Source of the DNA: Stutzerimonas degradans
Lineage (GTDB): Bacteria > Pseudomonadota > Gammaproteobacteria > Pseudomonadales > Pseudomonadaceae
Length of the DNA stretch: 64,000 nt
Reading direction: 5' to 3'
Assembly: GCF_024448505.1 (NCBI RefSeq)
Contig: NZ_JAMOHV010000016.1
Coordinates: 47,964 to 111,963 of the forward strand
The notes under the pieces were generated by a model that was not told the DNA's origin, did not search any database, and was given only the letters and a program-made list of their open reading frames with translations. The position numbers and the translations under genes are program-made. Below are positions 21,683 through 31,172 of the stretch, in pieces; the stretch's first letter is position 1, and every line of letters begins with the position of its first letter.

Positions 21683-21964
21683 ATGCGCCATCTGATCGTT
21701 CCACTCGCCGTCGCCCTGCTCGCCAGCCCGGGCGCCTACGCCACCTGCACACCGGATGAGGTCACAGCCAAAGCCGAGCAGCTGGCCGAGCGCGTCAACC
21801 AGCTGGCGCGCAGCGACCCGCAGCGCGCCAAGGAGATCAACGAGGAAATCCGCGAGATGCAGGCCAAGCGCACCGCCGACCAACTGGGCGACGAATGCCA
21901 GGCCTACGACAAGCGCCTGCAGCAGATCGAGCAGGCGGAATCGAAGGTGCAGACCAAGGAGTGA
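21683..21964 (+). CDS. small exported helical protein
   Basis: 93 residues with a signal peptide (about 1-20, ending GAYA-TC). The mature part is a charged helix with heptad-like spacing (EQLAERVNQLAR, EINEEIREMQAK) and two Cys residues. GAGGAGAACCGCC precedes the ATG. It is probably a periplasmic coiled coil. No family is recognised. Confidence 0.65.
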   Translation: MRHLIVPLAVALLASPGAYATCTPDEVTAKAEQLAERVNQLARSDPQRAKEINEEIREMQAKRTADQLGDECQAYDKRLQQIEQAESKVQTKE

Positions 21965-21980
21965 GCACGATCGCCGGCTG

Positions 21981-23354
21981 TCACTCCGCAGCCGGCTTCT
22001 TGCGCTTGAGCGGCGCCAGCCCGTCCTGGCTGACCACCGGCGACGGCGCCGGACGCGGCGAGTTCTTCGGCCGCTTGGCGGCCGGCTTGGCCTTTTTGTC
22101 GGCGCTGCCTTTCTTCTTCTCGAGCTTCTTTTTCTTGCTGCCGGCGGCCTTGCCCGAGGCCTTGAGGTTCTTCGGCCCTTGATAGGTGCCTTTGAGCCCC
22201 TTGATCACCCGGCGCTCGAAACGCTGCTTGAGGTAGCGCTCGATGCTGGACATCAGGTTCCAGTCGTTGTGGCAGATCAGCGAGATGGCCAGACCTTCGC
22301 CGCCGGCCCGCCCGGTACGGCCGATGCGGTGGACGTACTCGTCGCCGGAGCGCGGCATGTCGAAGTTGATGACCAGGTCCATGCCTTCGATATCCAGCCC
22401 GCGCGCCGCCACATCGGTGGCGACCAGCACCTTGACGCCGCCCTGCTTGAGGCGCTCGATGGCGAGCTTGCGCTCCTTCTGGTCCTTCTCTCCGTGCAGT
22501 ACGAAGACCTTGGTGCCGGCGGCAACCAGGTGCCCGTAGAGGCGGTCGGCCTGGGCGCGGGTGTTGGTGAACACCACGGCCTTCTGGTAGGTCTCGTTGG
22601 CCAGTAGCCAATGCACCAGCTTTTCTTTATGCGCAATGTCGTCGGCGGTGATGATCTGCTGACGCGTGCCCTCGTTCAGCTCGCTGACACGGTTGAGCTG
22701 CAGGTGCAGCGGCTCGCGCAGTACTTGCGCGGCCATCTCGCGCAGGCTCGCACCGCCGCTGGTGGCGGAGAACAGCAGGGTCTGCTGGCGCTTGGCGCAC
22801 TCGCCGACCAATCGCTGCACGTCTTCGGCGAAGCCCATGTCCAGCATGCGATCGGCTTCGTCGAGGATGAGGATTTCCACGTCCTTGAGGATCAGCGTGC
22901 CGGCATTCAGGTGCTCGATCAGCCGTCCGGGCGTACCGATCAGCACGTCCGGCACCTTGCGCAGCATGGCGGCCTGCACCTTGAAATCCTCGCCGCCGGT
23001 GATCAGCCCGGACTTGATGAAGGTGAACTGCGAAAAGCGCTCGACTTCCTTCAGCGTCTGCTGCGCCAGTTCACGCGTCGGCAGCAGGATCAGCGCCCGC
23101 ACATCGACGCGCGGCTGTGCATCGCCGATCAGCCGGTTGAGCATCGGCAGCACGAAGGCAGCGGTCTTGCCACTGCCGGTCTGCGCCGTCACGCGCAGGT
23201 CCTTGCCCTCCAGCGCCGGGGGGATGGCGGCGACCTGCACGGCGGTCGGCTCGACGAATTTGAGTTCGGCGACTGCCTTGAGCAGGCGTTCGTGCAGGGC
23301 GAATTGGTCGAACAAGGGTGCTACCTCGGAAAAGTCGGATAAAAACGGTGGCAT
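21981..23354 (-). CDS. DEAD-box ATP-dependent RNA helicase
   Basis: 457 residues. Motifs in order: Q motif near 35-40, AQTGSGKT (57-64), PTRELAQQ, TPGRL, DEADRMLDMGF, SATSG and HRIGRTGRAGG. A Lys/Arg/Pro-rich tail of about 60 residues, likely RNA-binding, ends the protein. It remodels RNA, probably in ribosome assembly or mRNA decay; the exact paralogue (SrmB- or RhlE-like) is uncertain. ATG at 23354 has no clear ribosome binding site, whereas TTG at 23315 follows GAGGTAGCACCC and starts FDQFALHERL, where relatives often begin. Either start is possible. Confidence 0.85.
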   Translation of the reverse strand: MPPFLSDFSEVAPLFDQFALHERLLKAVAELKFVEPTAVQVAAIPPALEGKDLRVTAQTGSGKTAAFVLPMLNRLIGDAQPRVDVRALILLPTRELAQQTLKEVERFSQFTFIKSGLITGGEDFKVQAAMLRKVPDVLIGTPGRLIEHLNAGTLILKDVEILILDEADRMLDMGFAEDVQRLVGECAKRQQTLLFSATSGGASLREMAAQVLREPLHLQLNRVSELNEGTRQQIITADDIAHKEKLVHWLLANETYQKAVVFTNTRAQADRLYGHLVAAGTKVFVLHGEKDQKERKLAIERLKQGGVKVLVATDVAARGLDIEGMDLVINFDMPRSGDEYVHRIGRTGRAGGEGLAISLICHNDWNLMSSIERYLKQRFERRVIKGLKGTYQGPKNLKASGKAAGSKKKKLEKKKGSADKKAKPAAKRPKNSPRPAPSPVVSQDGLAPLKRKKPAAE

Positions 23355-23462
23355 AGGTTAACCCGTCTGCCTGGCAAAGGCGCGATTACGTAACGGCGGC
23401 ATATTCTGCAAGCGCAACTGACGCTAAGCTGAGCACACGGCTTAATTCCATGAGGACCGAAC

Positions 23463-23894
23463 ATGCTCAAGCACACGCGTATCGGCGTTGCGGTCGCTCT
23501 GACCGCCCTGCTCGGTGCAATCCCGGCGGTCCAGGCTCAGCCGCCGCACGACGGCAAACCAGGCCGGGGCGAAAAGGGCAACAATCATGCGCCGCGTTAT
23601 GATCAGGACTATCGCCGCCACGGCCCCTCGGTCGATCTCGGCGATGTACGCATCACCCTGCGCAGCCACCGGGATCTGCTGGCGCCGGTCGGTGCTCTGC
23701 CGCCGGGCATCGAGAAGAACCTGGCGCGCGGCAAGCCGCTGCCACCGGGCATCGCCAGGAAGATGGACGGCCGCCTGCTGAGCCACATGCCTTACTACCC
23801 GGGCTACGAGTGGCGTCAGGTCGGCCGTGATGTGGTGCTGGTCGCCATCGCCACCGGCATCGTCTACGAGATTCTGGACAACGTCTTCGACTGA
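23463..23894 (+). CDS. exported CigR-like protein
   Basis: 143 residues with a signal peptide (about 1-25, ending VQAQP). A Gly/Pro/charged region precedes LPPGIEKNLARGKPLPPGIARK, the signature of CigR/RcnB-like inner-membrane or periplasmic proteins. A C-terminal hydrophobic segment (VVLVAIATGIVYEIL) could be a membrane anchor. In Salmonella CigR is an anti-virulence protein, but the role in pseudomonads is unknown. ATGAGGACCGAAC precedes the start. Confidence 0.75.
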   Translation: MLKHTRIGVAVALTALLGAIPAVQAQPPHDGKPGRGEKGNNHAPRYDQDYRRHGPSVDLGDVRITLRSHRDLLAPVGALPPGIEKNLARGKPLPPGIARKMDGRLLSHMPYYPGYEWRQVGRDVVLVAIATGIVYEILDNVFD

Positions 23895-23908
23895 GGCAGC
23901 GGCGCCGC

Positions 23909-24229
23909 TCAGCGCGGCTCGCAGGTGAGCTGGATGCGCAGGCGGAGAATCTCGCGCTTGAACTTGGCGGTCAGGATCTTCTGCTCGCCGGGCTGGATCT
24001 CGGTGCGGCGGGTTCGCGGCGCCTCCGGCCCATTGCGGAACACCACGGTGCAGCGCGCGACGGTCTGCCCGTGGTTATGCAGCTGCAGGCCGGCCATGTC
24101 GCGGTCGATGGTTTCGGCGGAGGCCATGACCTCGGCCCCGTTGAGCTGCTGATCGAGGTCGACCGGATAGGTCGCCGCCAGCGCGGTGAGCGGCAGCCAG
24201 GCCAGCAACAGGTAGCAACGTCGTTTCAT
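23909..24229 (-). CDS. small exported protein of unknown function
   Basis: 106 residues with a signal peptide (about 1-18, ending TALA-AT). The mature part is predicted beta-rich (GLQLHNHGQTVARCTVVFRNG, IQPGEQKILTAKF) and resembles an immunoglobulin-like fold. ATG at 24229 has GGAG nearby; a TTG five codons upstream is less likely. It is divergent from the LysR gene. Confidence 0.65.
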   Translation of the reverse strand: MKRRCYLLLAWLPLTALAATYPVDLDQQLNGAEVMASAETIDRDMAGLQLHNHGQTVARCTVVFRNGPEAPRTRRTEIQPGEQKILTAKFKREILRLRIQLTCEPR

Positions 24230-24291
24230 TTCGGCTGTCTCCAACAGGGGGCGGCCAGCGTAACAGACCTACGGCACAGGAAGACCAGGGA

Positions 24292-25197
24292 ATGAAAGGG
24301 CCTCGCGTGACACTGGAGCAATGGCGCACCCTGCAGGCGGTGATCGACCACGGCGGCTTTGCCCAGGCGGCGGAAGTGCTGCACCGTTCGCAATCGTCCG
24401 TCAGCTATACCGTCGCGCGCATGCAGGAACAGCTCGGCGTGCCTCTGCTGCGCATCGAAGGCCGCAAGGCAGCGCTCACCGAAGCCGGCGAAGTGCTGCT
24501 GCGTCGCTCGCGACAACTGGTGACCCAGGCCAGTCAGCTGGAAGAACTCGCCCACCACATGGAGCAGGGCTGGGAGGCCGAGGTACGGCTGGTGGTTGAC
24601 GCCGCCTATCCCAACGCCAAGCTGATCCACACGCTCACCGAATTCATGCCCAAGAGCCGCGGCTGCCGGGTGCGTCTGCGCGAGGAAGTGCTGTCCGGCG
24701 TCGAGGACGTGCTCAAGGACGGCTCCGCCGATCTGGCGATCAGCGCGCTCGATATCACCGGCTACCTGGGCGCGGAACTGAGCACCGTCGAGTTCATTGC
24801 CGTAGCGCACGCCCAACACCCGCTGCATCAACTGGGCCGCAAACTCAGTGTGCAGGATCTGCAGAGCCAGATGCAGGTGGTGGTGCGCGACACCGGCGCA
24901 CGCCAGCCGCGCGACAGTGGCTGGCTGGGCGCCGAGCAGCGCTGGACGGTCGGCAGCCTGGCGACCTCCGTGGCGTTTGTCAGCAGCGGCCTGGGCTTCG
25001 CCTGGTTGCCGCGGCACATGATCCTGCGCGAGCTGGCCGAGGGTGTGCTGGTGCCGTTGCCGCTGATTCAGGGCGGCATCCGCCGTCCGCTGTTCTATCT
25101 CTACACCAACCCCGACAAGCCGCTCGGCCCCGCCACACGGATTCTCATCGAGCTGTTCAGGACGTACGATGGCGAGCAATCCGCCGTCAGCGGCTGA
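24292..25197 (+). CDS. LysR-family transcriptional regulator
   Basis: 301 residues. The N-terminal winged helix-turn-helix reads [33 protein letters not shown], followed by the linker helix and a periplasmic-binding-protein-like effector domain. It is divergent from the small exported protein gene at 23909 with about 60 nt between starts, a common place for LysR control, but the true target and ligand are unknown. The ppiA gene follows 29 nt downstream. Confidence 0.9.
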   Translation: MKGPRVTLEQWRTLQAVIDHGGFAQAAEVLHRSQSSVSYTVARMQEQLGVPLLRIEGRKAALTEAGEVLLRRSRQLVTQASQLEELAHHMEQGWEAEVRLVVDAAYPNAKLIHTLTEFMPKSRGCRVRLREEVLSGVEDVLKDGSADLAISALDITGYLGAELSTVEFIAVAHAQHPLHQLGRKLSVQDLQSQMQVVVRDTGARQPRDSGWLGAEQRWTVGSLATSVAFVSSGLGFAWLPRHMILRELAEGVLVPLPLIQGGIRRPLFYLYTNPDKPLGPATRILIELFRTYDGEQSAVSG

Positions 25198-25226
25198 CCG
25201 TCATTGCCACCATCAGGAAAACCACC

Positions 25227-25781
25227 ATGCTCAAACGCCTCGCCCTCGCCGCCTGTTCCATGCTGCTCGCCGGCCAGCTGCTGGCCGCCGACAATCCGCA
25301 CGTCCTACTCACCACGAGCCTGGGTGAAATCGAGCTGGAACTCGACGCCGAGAAAGCGCCCATCAGCGTCGAGAACTTCCTCGGCTACGTGGAAAGCGGT
25401 TTCTACGACGACACGGTATTCCACCGTGTGATCCCGGGCTTCATGATCCAGGGCGGCGGCTTCGGCGACGGGCTGAACCAGAAGCCTACCCGCGAGCCGA
25501 TCAAGAACGAGGCCGACAACGGCCTGCACAACGTGCGTGGCACCATCGCGATGGCGCGTACGCAGAACGTCAACTCGGCGACCAGCCAGTTCTTCATCAA
25601 CCACCGCGACAATGACTTCCTCGACAACGGCGCGCGCGATTTCGGCTATGCCGTGTTCGGCAAGGTGGTGCGTGGCATGGACGTGGTCGATCAGATCGCC
25701 CAGGTACCGACCGGCAATCGCAGCATGATGCAGAACGTGCCGCTGACCCCGGTGAAGATCGTCAGCGCCAAGAAGCTCTGA
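25227..25781 (+). CDS. ppiA: periplasmic peptidyl-prolyl cis-trans isomerase (cyclophilin)
   Basis: 184 residues with a signal peptide (about 1-20, ending LLA-AD). The cyclophilin core shows [13 protein letters not shown] (catalytic Arg in HRV), [10 protein letters not shown] and the C-terminal NVPLTPVKI. It speeds prolyl isomerisation of exported proteins. ATG at 25227 follows AGGAAAACCACC. A hairpin just after the stop probably ends the transcript. Confidence 0.93.
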   Translation: MLKRLALAACSMLLAGQLLAADNPHVLLTTSLGEIELELDAEKAPISVENFLGYVESGFYDDTVFHRVIPGFMIQGGGFGDGLNQKPTREPIKNEADNGLHNVRGTIAMARTQNVNSATSQFFINHRDNDFLDNGARDFGYAVFGKVVRGMDVVDQIAQVPTGNRSMMQNVPLTPVKIVSAKKL

Positions 25782-25788
25782 CCCCTCC

Positions 25789-25814
25789 GATGACCGGCCT
25801 CGCCGCCGGTCATC
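25789..25814 (+). terminator. terminator-like hairpin after ppiA
   Basis: A 10-bp perfect stem (GATGACCGGC / GCCGGTCATC) with a 6-nt loop starts 7 nt after the ppiA stop. It has no strong T run, so it may terminate only partly or protect the 3' end. Confidence 0.5.
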
Positions 25815-25888
25815 TCGCTTGCGGCAACGACGCGGCGGCCGAGCCGCTGCGCCCATCCGCGCAATGCTCTGCTACAGGAGATCGCGTA

Positions 25889-26308
25889 ATGAGTGCCCCA
25901 CAAAGCCCCCTCAATACCCCCGAAGGCCAGGCCCAGCTGCTGCAGGACCTGCTCAGCGCCGAGCGTGCCGGTGCCAAGGTCGCCGGGGAGTCGCTGCAAC
26001 AAGCCACCGATCCGCAGCAGCGCGAGCTGCTGGAGCAGATTCGCCAGGGCGAGATCGACAGTTGCAAGCTGCTGCTCAATTGCCTCAAGCACCTGGGTCT
26101 GGAGCCGAACCGGGACACCGGCGCCTTCTACGGCAAGGCGATGGCAATCGAATCGCTGGACGAGCGCCTGCCCTTCGTCGATCGCGGCCAGCAGTGGGTG
26201 ATCCGCAAGCTGCGTGAATACCTGCCCGGCTGCGACGACCCGCTGCTGCGTAGCGAACTGGAGCAGATGCTGCGTATTCACGAAGAGAACAGCGCCGCGT
26301 CACACTGA
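25889..26308 (+). CDS. conserved protein, DUF6306/ferritin-like helical
   Basis: 139 residues, almost all helical: LLQDLLSAERAGAKVAGESL, then EQIRQGEIDSCKLLLNCLKHLG and DRGQQWVIRKLREYLPGCDD. The Glu/His/Cys pattern in a four-helix arrangement recalls ferritin-like or rubrerythrin-like domains, assigned as DUF6306 from memory. ATG at 25889 has ACAGGAG 9 nt upstream; the longer frame from 25790 would run through the ppiA hairpin. Confidence 0.65.
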   Translation: MSAPQSPLNTPEGQAQLLQDLLSAERAGAKVAGESLQQATDPQQRELLEQIRQGEIDSCKLLLNCLKHLGLEPNRDTGAFYGKAMAIESLDERLPFVDRGQQWVIRKLREYLPGCDDPLLRSELEQMLRIHEENSAASH

Positions 26309-26348
26309 TTTTTCGTCGCGCGTATCGCTGCGTGCCTTCTGGGCGCCG

Positions 26349-27476
26349 TCAGTCAGCCTGCCGATACGGCAACGCCTGGCGCGCCGCCTCGGCATAGGCC
26401 TGTACACCCGCGCGTTCCTGAGTGAGGAATTCGGCCACCGCGGCACGCAAGCCGGGATGCGCCAGATAATGCCAGGAACGCGTGATCAGCGGCTCGAAGC
26501 CGCGAATCAGCTTGTGCTCGCCCTGCGCGCCGGCATCGAAACGCTGCCAGCCGGCCGCAATCGCCTGCTCGATGCCCTGGTAGAAACAGGTCTCGAAATG
26601 CAGCCGATCGAACTCCCCCAGACAGCCCCAGTAACGGCCGTATAACACCTCGCCATCGGTGAGACTGAAGGCCATCGCGACCGGCCGCCCATGCTGGCGC
26701 GCCAGCACCACGCGAATGGCCTGCGGCATGCGTTCGGCCAGCAGGCTGAAGAATGTCCGTGTCAGGTACGGCGCCTGCCCGCGCACCTGGTAGGTGTTGG
26801 CGTAACACGCGTAGACGAAATCCCACTGCGCCTCGCTGAGCTGGTCGCCGCCCAGCCAGTCGAATTCGACGCCCTGAAGCGCCACCTGCTCACGCTCCTT
26901 GCGCAGCTGCTTGCGTTTGCGCGAGGCGAGCGCGTCGAGGAAATCCTGGAAATCGCGATAACCCCGGTTGTGCCAGTGAAACTGGCAGCCGATCCGCTCC
27001 AGCCAGCCGGCGCGTCCGCTCAGCACCGCATCGGCCGCCGCATCGGTGAAGTTCAGATGCAGCCCGGAAATGCCCAGGCCGGGCAGTGTTTCCGTCAGTT
27101 CGTCGAGCATCGCGCCGTGCGCCGACAGATCACCCAGCAGGCGCGCGCCATGCACCGGGCTGAAGGGCACCGCGCAGAGCAGCTTGGGATAGTAGGCGAT
27201 GCCGGCACGCTGACAGGCATCGGCCCAGGCCCAGTCGAACACGTATTCGCCGTAGGAATGGCGCTTGCGGTACAGCGGCAGCGCTGCCAGCAGTTCGCCA
27301 CGCGCATCGCGCAGCAGCCGATGCTCCGGCTGCCAGCCGGTACCGGCACCGACGCTGCCGCTATCCTCCAGCGCCGAGAGGAAGGCATGGCGCACGAATG
27401 GCTGCGCCGAGGGCAGCAAGGCGTCCCAGCTGGCTGGGTTGAGGTCGGCGAGTCGGGAAAGGGTCTGGATAGGCAT
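26349..27476 (-). CDS. FemAB-like/GNAT acyltransferase family protein (DUF482)
   Basis: 375 residues. WQPEHRLLRDARGELLAALPLYRKRHSYGEYVFDWAWADA and the later FHWHNRGYRDFQDFL and GARLLGDLSAHG segments belong to a family annotated as peptidoglycan biosynthesis or GNAT-like (Pfam FemAB_like). The tandem GNAT folds suggest transfer of an acyl or aminoacyl group; the substrate is unknown. Start ATG at 27476. It lies just downstream of the porin terminator on the same strand. Confidence 0.8.
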   Translation of the reverse strand: MPIQTLSRLADLNPASWDALLPSAQPFVRHAFLSALEDSGSVGAGTGWQPEHRLLRDARGELLAALPLYRKRHSYGEYVFDWAWADACQRAGIAYYPKLLCAVPFSPVHGARLLGDLSAHGAMLDELTETLPGLGISGLHLNFTDAAADAVLSGRAGWLERIGCQFHWHNRGYRDFQDFLDALASRKRKQLRKEREQVALQGVEFDWLGGDQLSEAQWDFVYACYANTYQVRGQAPYLTRTFFSLLAERMPQAIRVVLARQHGRPVAMAFSLTDGEVLYGRYWGCLGEFDRLHFETCFYQGIEQAIAAGWQRFDAGAQGEHKLIRGFEPLITRSWHYLAHPGLRAAVAEFLTQERAGVQAYAEAARQALPYRQAD

Positions 27477-27504
27477 GCCGGGCAGTCTGGCCCGTCGCGC
27501 AGAC

Positions 27505-27532
27505 GAAAAAAAGCCCCGCCTGGGGCGGGGCT
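27505..27532 (-). terminator. rho-independent terminator of the porin gene
   Basis: A 9-bp stem (AGCCCCGCC 27512-27520 / GGCGGGGCT 27524-27532) with a 3-nt loop is followed on the minus strand by a run of seven T. It begins 28 nt after the porin stop. Confidence 0.9.
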
Positions 27533-27560
27533 CAAGGGAGCATCACGGATGAAGTGATGT

Positions 27561-28889
27561 TTAGAACACGTACTGGCCGCGGATCACGAAGCCGTCGCCG
27601 TCGTCGTCGCCTTCGTAGTTGGTGATGCCATCGGTCTTGGCCTTCACGTAGGTGGCGCTCAGCTTCACCGCTTCGTTGACGTACCAGTTGACGCCCAGGT
27701 TGTGCGTCTTGCCGTCGACTTCGCCGACATCGCGCAGACCGGTGCCGTAATCGACCACACCGGCCACGGCGCCGACGCCGTTGTCGTCTTCAACGCTGAA
27801 ATCGTCATAGCGGTAGAACACTTCCCATGCGCCGATCTGCTTGTTCTCCGGCTTGATCGCGTCGAACTTGCCGAGCTTATAGCCGCGGGCCTCGCCGGTC
27901 AGGGTGTAGGCAGCCTGTACGTAGAAACCATCGGCTTCGATGTCTTCTGCCGCGTTATCGGCTTCCAGGGTGCGCTTCATGTACTCGCCCTGCAGGGACA
28001 GCGGGCCGGTTGCCCAGGCCAGTTCAGCACCCCAGGCGGTGTCCTTGTCCCAATCGCCGGCATCGGAGTTGTTGTAGCCACCGAACGCGCCACGGTTGCC
28101 GCTGTTGGCTTCGGTGCCGCCTTCGGTATCCACACCGCGCATGCCCATGCGGCTGCGGAAGCGTGCATCGTAGCCATCGTCGTCGGCGTTGCGCTGGGCG
28201 AAGTTCAGACCCAGATGCAGGACGTTGCCGGCTTCGTGCAGCGGGGCGAAGACACCGCGCAGGTTGAGCTGCTTGGTGCTCTGGCCGTTGTCATCGCCGT
28301 TGTCCTTGGCACTCAGGGTTGCGGCACCGAACAGCGAGTCGCCAGCAGTGGCGGCCACTTCGATACCCATGCCGTTCTGGTGACCGTTGACCCACTCCAT
28401 CAGGTCATAAACCGAGTTGCGCTCCGGCGCGGTGACCCACTTGGAGCTGGTGGCCTTCTCCAGACCGAAGATGGGGTCGAAGCGGCCGAAGCGGATTTCG
28501 ACCGGCTTGAAGCCGGTGTAGGTGATCGACGCTTCGTCGAAGTAACCGTCGTCGCTGCTGCCGGCGTTGTGCGCCAGGTCATAGCTGAGCAGGTATTTCC
28601 AGTCCTTGTAGGCGACGCCCGAAACTTCGATGAACGCACGGCGGAAATAGGAGGCATCCTGACTGCCGCCATCTTCGGTGTAGAAGCCGTCGAACTGGCT
28701 GTAGTCGGCCTGCAGGCGACCGCCGAGCTTGAAGCTGAATTCCTTGTCCGCTGTGGCTACTTCCAGGCCACCCTTGGTCTTGATAACGATATCGGCGCCA
28801 TCGGTGGTGACGGTACCGGCGAAAGCCTGGGCGGAAACGGCCAGAGCCAGAGCGCTGGCGGCGAAACCGGCGAAGTGCTTACGGATCAT
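27561..28889 (-). CDS. OprO/OprP-type (phosphate/polyphosphate-selective) porin
   Basis: 442 residues with a signal peptide (about 1-24, ending AFAG). It starts with an N-terminal [17 protein letters not shown] segment, continues with [11 protein letters not shown] and [18 protein letters not shown] typical of the phosphate-selective porin family, and ends in aromatic Tyr-Val-Phe. It forms a 16-stranded trimeric outer-membrane channel for anions. I cannot tell phosphate from polyphosphate selectivity. ATG at 28889 is the start of the signal peptide. A possible Pho box lies about 100 bp upstream, consistent with PhoB control. Confidence 0.9.
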   Translation of the reverse strand: MIRKHFAGFAASALALAVSAQAFAGTVTTDGADIVIKTKGGLEVATADKEFSFKLGGRLQADYSQFDGFYTEDGGSQDASYFRRAFIEVSGVAYKDWKYLLSYDLAHNAGSSDDGYFDEASITYTGFKPVEIRFGRFDPIFGLEKATSSKWVTAPERNSVYDLMEWVNGHQNGMGIEVAATAGDSLFGAATLSAKDNGDDNGQSTKQLNLRGVFAPLHEAGNVLHLGLNFAQRNADDDGYDARFRSRMGMRGVDTEGGTEANSGNRGAFGGYNNSDAGDWDKDTAWGAELAWATGPLSLQGEYMKRTLEADNAAEDIEADGFYVQAAYTLTGEARGYKLGKFDAIKPENKQIGAWEVFYRYDDFSVEDDNGVGAVAGVVDYGTGLRDVGEVDGKTHNLGVNWYVNEAVKLSATYVKAKTDGITNYEGDDDGDGFVIRGQYVF

Positions 28890-28972
28890 CCAAAATTCCC
28901 CTTTATGTTTAGCGTCGGAAACACACGAGATGGGCTCTTTGTGTTGGGGGGAATCTTGGCGACGACTTATTG

Positions 28973-28986
28973 CAGCCAAGTGGCTG
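28973..28986. promoter_or_regulatory. 14-bp perfect palindrome next to the Pho box
   Basis: CAGCCA-AG-TGGCTG is a perfect inverted repeat 4 bp from the Pho-like box on the porin side. It could be an operator; the binding protein is unknown. Confidence 0.3.
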
Positions 28987-28990
28987 TTAG

Positions 28991-29008
28991 ATAAAGGTTT
29001 TATGACAC
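28991..29008 (-). promoter_or_regulatory. candidate Pho box upstream of the porin gene
   Basis: On the minus strand GTGTCAT-AAAA-CCTTTAT matches the PhoB consensus (two CTGTCAT repeats with a 4-nt AT-rich spacer) at 6 of 7 and 4 of 7 positions. It lies about 100 bp upstream of a phosphate-type porin, where PhoB would act. Confidence 0.45.
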
Positions 29009-29067
29009 CGGAACTTTCCTGCGAGGCGCATTCCAGAGCATCCCGGCAGGGTCGGCAGCCCTCTTGA

Positions 29068-29084
29068 GGCGCCGCAGCGGCGCC
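29068..29084 (-). terminator. hairpin after tcdA, weak terminator
   Basis: GGCGCCGC and GCGGCGCC pair perfectly around a single base, starting 1 nt after the tcdA stop. There is no clear T run, so it may be only a partial terminator. Confidence 0.35.
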
Positions 29085-29085
29085 A

Positions 29086-29895
29086 TCAGTCCGCAGACTT
29101 TCGCTCGGCCGGCCGCCGTGCGCCGGCCACCAGCTTGTCGATTGCCTTGGCCGCCGCCGCCATACCGAAGCTGGCGGTGACCATCATCACCGCACCGAAA
29201 CCACCGGCACAGTCGAGCTTGACGCCTTCGCCAACGAAGCTCTTGCTCTGGCACACGCCGCCATCGCGCTTGGGGTAACGCAGCTGCTCGGTGGAGAACA
29301 CGCAGGGCACGCTGTAGCTGCGTCCCGGCGTGCGCGAGAAGTTGTATTCGCGACGCAGCAGGGCGCGCACCTTGGCCGCCAGCGGGTCGTTGAAGGTCTT
29401 GTTCAGGTCGGCGACCTGGATCTGCGTCGGGTCCACCTGCCCGCCCGCACCACCGGTGGCGACGATCTGGATCTTGCGCCGCTTGCACCAGGCGATCAGC
29501 GCCGCCTTGGCCGGCACGCTGTCGATGCAGTCGATGACGCAATCCAGGTTTTCGGTGATGTACTCGGCCATCGTCTCGCGGGTGACGAAGTCCGCCACCG
29601 CATGCACGCGGCAAGACGGATTGATGGCATGAATGCGCGCAGCCATTTCGTCCACCTTGGGCTTGCCCACGGCCCCCTCGACGGCCTGGATCTGCCGGTT
29701 GGTGTTGGTGATGCAGACGTCGTCCAGATCGAACAGGCTGATCTCGCCGACACCGCTGCGCGCCAGCGCCTCGGCCACCCAGGAGCCGACTCCACCGATG
29801 CCGATCACCGCGACGTGAGCAGCCGCCAGCCGCTCGAGACCGATGCGGCCATACAAGCGGGCGATGCCGCCGAAACGCTGTTCATCGATAGACAT
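29086..29895 (-). CDS. tcdA: tRNA threonylcarbamoyladenosine dehydratase
   Basis: 269 residues of the E1-like/ThiF family. The nucleotide-binding motif GIGGVGSW is at 32-39, followed by [14 protein letters not shown] (56-69). A later [12 protein letters not shown] and the C-terminal [17 protein letters not shown] segment match TcdA (CsdL). The enzyme cyclises t6A37 of tRNA to ct6A using ATP. ATG at 29895 is preferred over 29976 because [10 protein letters not shown] is the family N-terminus and GGGGAGTCGGC precedes it. It is divergent from dapE. Confidence 0.93.
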   Translation of the reverse strand: MSIDEQRFGGIARLYGRIGLERLAAAHVAVIGIGGVGSWVAEALARSGVGEISLFDLDDVCITNTNRQIQAVEGAVGKPKVDEMAARIHAINPSCRVHAVADFVTRETMAEYITENLDCVIDCIDSVPAKAALIAWCKRRKIQIVATGGAGGQVDPTQIQVADLNKTFNDPLAAKVRALLRREYNFSRTPGRSYSVPCVFSTEQLRYPKRDGGVCQSKSFVGEGVKLDCAGGFGAVMMVTASFGMAAAAKAIDKLVAGARRPAERKSAD

Positions 29896-29981
29896 GCCGA
29901 CTCCCCGGAAAAAGACCCGCCGATTATAAGACCTCGCCGCGCCACAACCACCGCAGCCGAGCGTCACCGCCGCCACGGCTT

Positions 29982-29990
29982 TGCTTTAAT
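29982..29990 (+). promoter_or_regulatory. extended -10 promoter element for dapE
   Basis: TGCTTTAAT fits an extended -10 (TGn followed by TTTAAT, 5 of 6 matches) 33 nt before the dapE ATG. No good -35 is seen, as is common with extended -10 promoters. Confidence 0.4.
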
Positions 29991-30023
29991 ATGGCGCCCT
30001 TTCCCCGCCGTACCGGAGCCGTG

Positions 30024-31172
30024 ATGACCGCCCCCGCCCTCTCCCCGACGCTCGAACTCGCCTGCGAGCTGATCAATCGTCCGTCCGTCACGCCGTTGGA
30101 CGAAGGCTGTCAGCAGCTGATGAGCCAGCGTCTGGCGGCCTGCGGCTTCGCCATAGAGCCGATGCACATCGAGGACGTGGAGAATTTCTGGGCGATTCGT
30201 GGCAACGAAGGCCCGGTGCTGTGCTTCGCCGGCCACACCGACGTGGTGCCGACCGGCCCGCTGCAGGCCTGGCAGAATCCGCCGTTCAGCGCGCGCATCG
30301 ACGAAGCGGGCATGCTCCACGGGCGCGGCGCCGCGGACATGAAGGGCAGCCTGGCGGCGATGATCGTCGCGGTGGAGCGCTTCACCGCTGACTATCCGCA
30401 GCACCAGGGGCAGATCGCCTTTCTCATCACCAGCGACGAGGAAGGCCCGGCGCACCACGGCACCAAGGCGGTGGTCGAACGCCTGCGCGAGCGCGGCCAG
30501 CGGCTGGACTGGTGCATCGTCGGCGAGCCGTCGAGCACCGCGCTGGTCGGCGATGTGGTGAAGAACGGCCGCCGCGGCTCGCTCGGCGGCACGCTGACCG
30601 TGCGCGGCCAGCAGGGCCATGTCGCCTATCCGCACCTGGCGAAGAACCCGATCCACCTGGCCGCGCCGGCGCTCGCGGAACTCGCCGCCGAGCACTGGGA
30701 CGATGGCAACGCGTTCTTCCCACCGACCAGCTTCCAGATTTCCAACCTCAACGCCGGCACCGGCGCGACCAATGTCATCCCCGGCACGCTGGAAGCGGTG
30801 TTCAACTTCCGTTTCTCCACCGAATCCACCGTCGAGCAGCTGCAGCAGCGCACCGCTGCCATTCTCGACAAGCACGGCCTGGACTGGAGCATCGACTGGG
30901 CGCTGTCGGGCCTGCCCTTCCTCACCGAACCGGGCGCGCTGCTCGACGGCGTGGCCAAGGCGATCCGCAGCGTCACCGGCCGCGAGACCACGCCGTCCAC
31001 CAGCGGCGGCACCTCGGACGGGCGCTTCATCGCCACCCTCGGCACCCAGGTGGTCGAGCTGGGACCGGTCAATGCGACGATTCATCAGGTCGACGAGCAC
31101 ATCCTCGCCAGCGACCTCGATCTGCTGACCGAAATCTACTACCAGACCCTGGTGAACCTGCTCGCATGCTGA
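30024..31172 (+). CDS. dapE: succinyl-diaminopimelate desuccinylase
   Basis: 382 residues. M20-family metal ligands and catalytic residues are visible: [10 protein letters not shown] (His71), GRGAADMKG (Asp105), TSDEEGPA (Glu139-Glu140) and C-terminal [12 protein letters not shown] with a final His near [10 protein letters not shown]. The enzyme releases succinate from N-succinyl-LL-diaminopimelate in lysine and peptidoglycan synthesis. ATG at 30024 with CCGGAGCCGTG upstream; an earlier ATG at 29991 is less likely. The next gene overlaps its end by 7 nt. Confidence 0.95.
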   Translation: MTAPALSPTLELACELINRPSVTPLDEGCQQLMSQRLAACGFAIEPMHIEDVENFWAIRGNEGPVLCFAGHTDVVPTGPLQAWQNPPFSARIDEAGMLHGRGAADMKGSLAAMIVAVERFTADYPQHQGQIAFLITSDEEGPAHHGTKAVVERLRERGQRLDWCIVGEPSSTALVGDVVKNGRRGSLGGTLTVRGQQGHVAYPHLAKNPIHLAAPALAELAAEHWDDGNAFFPPTSFQISNLNAGTGATNVIPGTLEAVFNFRFSTESTVEQLQQRTAAILDKHGLDWSIDWALSGLPFLTEPGALLDGVAKAIRSVTGRETTPSTSGGTSDGRFIATLGTQVVELGPVNATIHQVDEHILASDLDLLTEIYYQTLVNLLAC

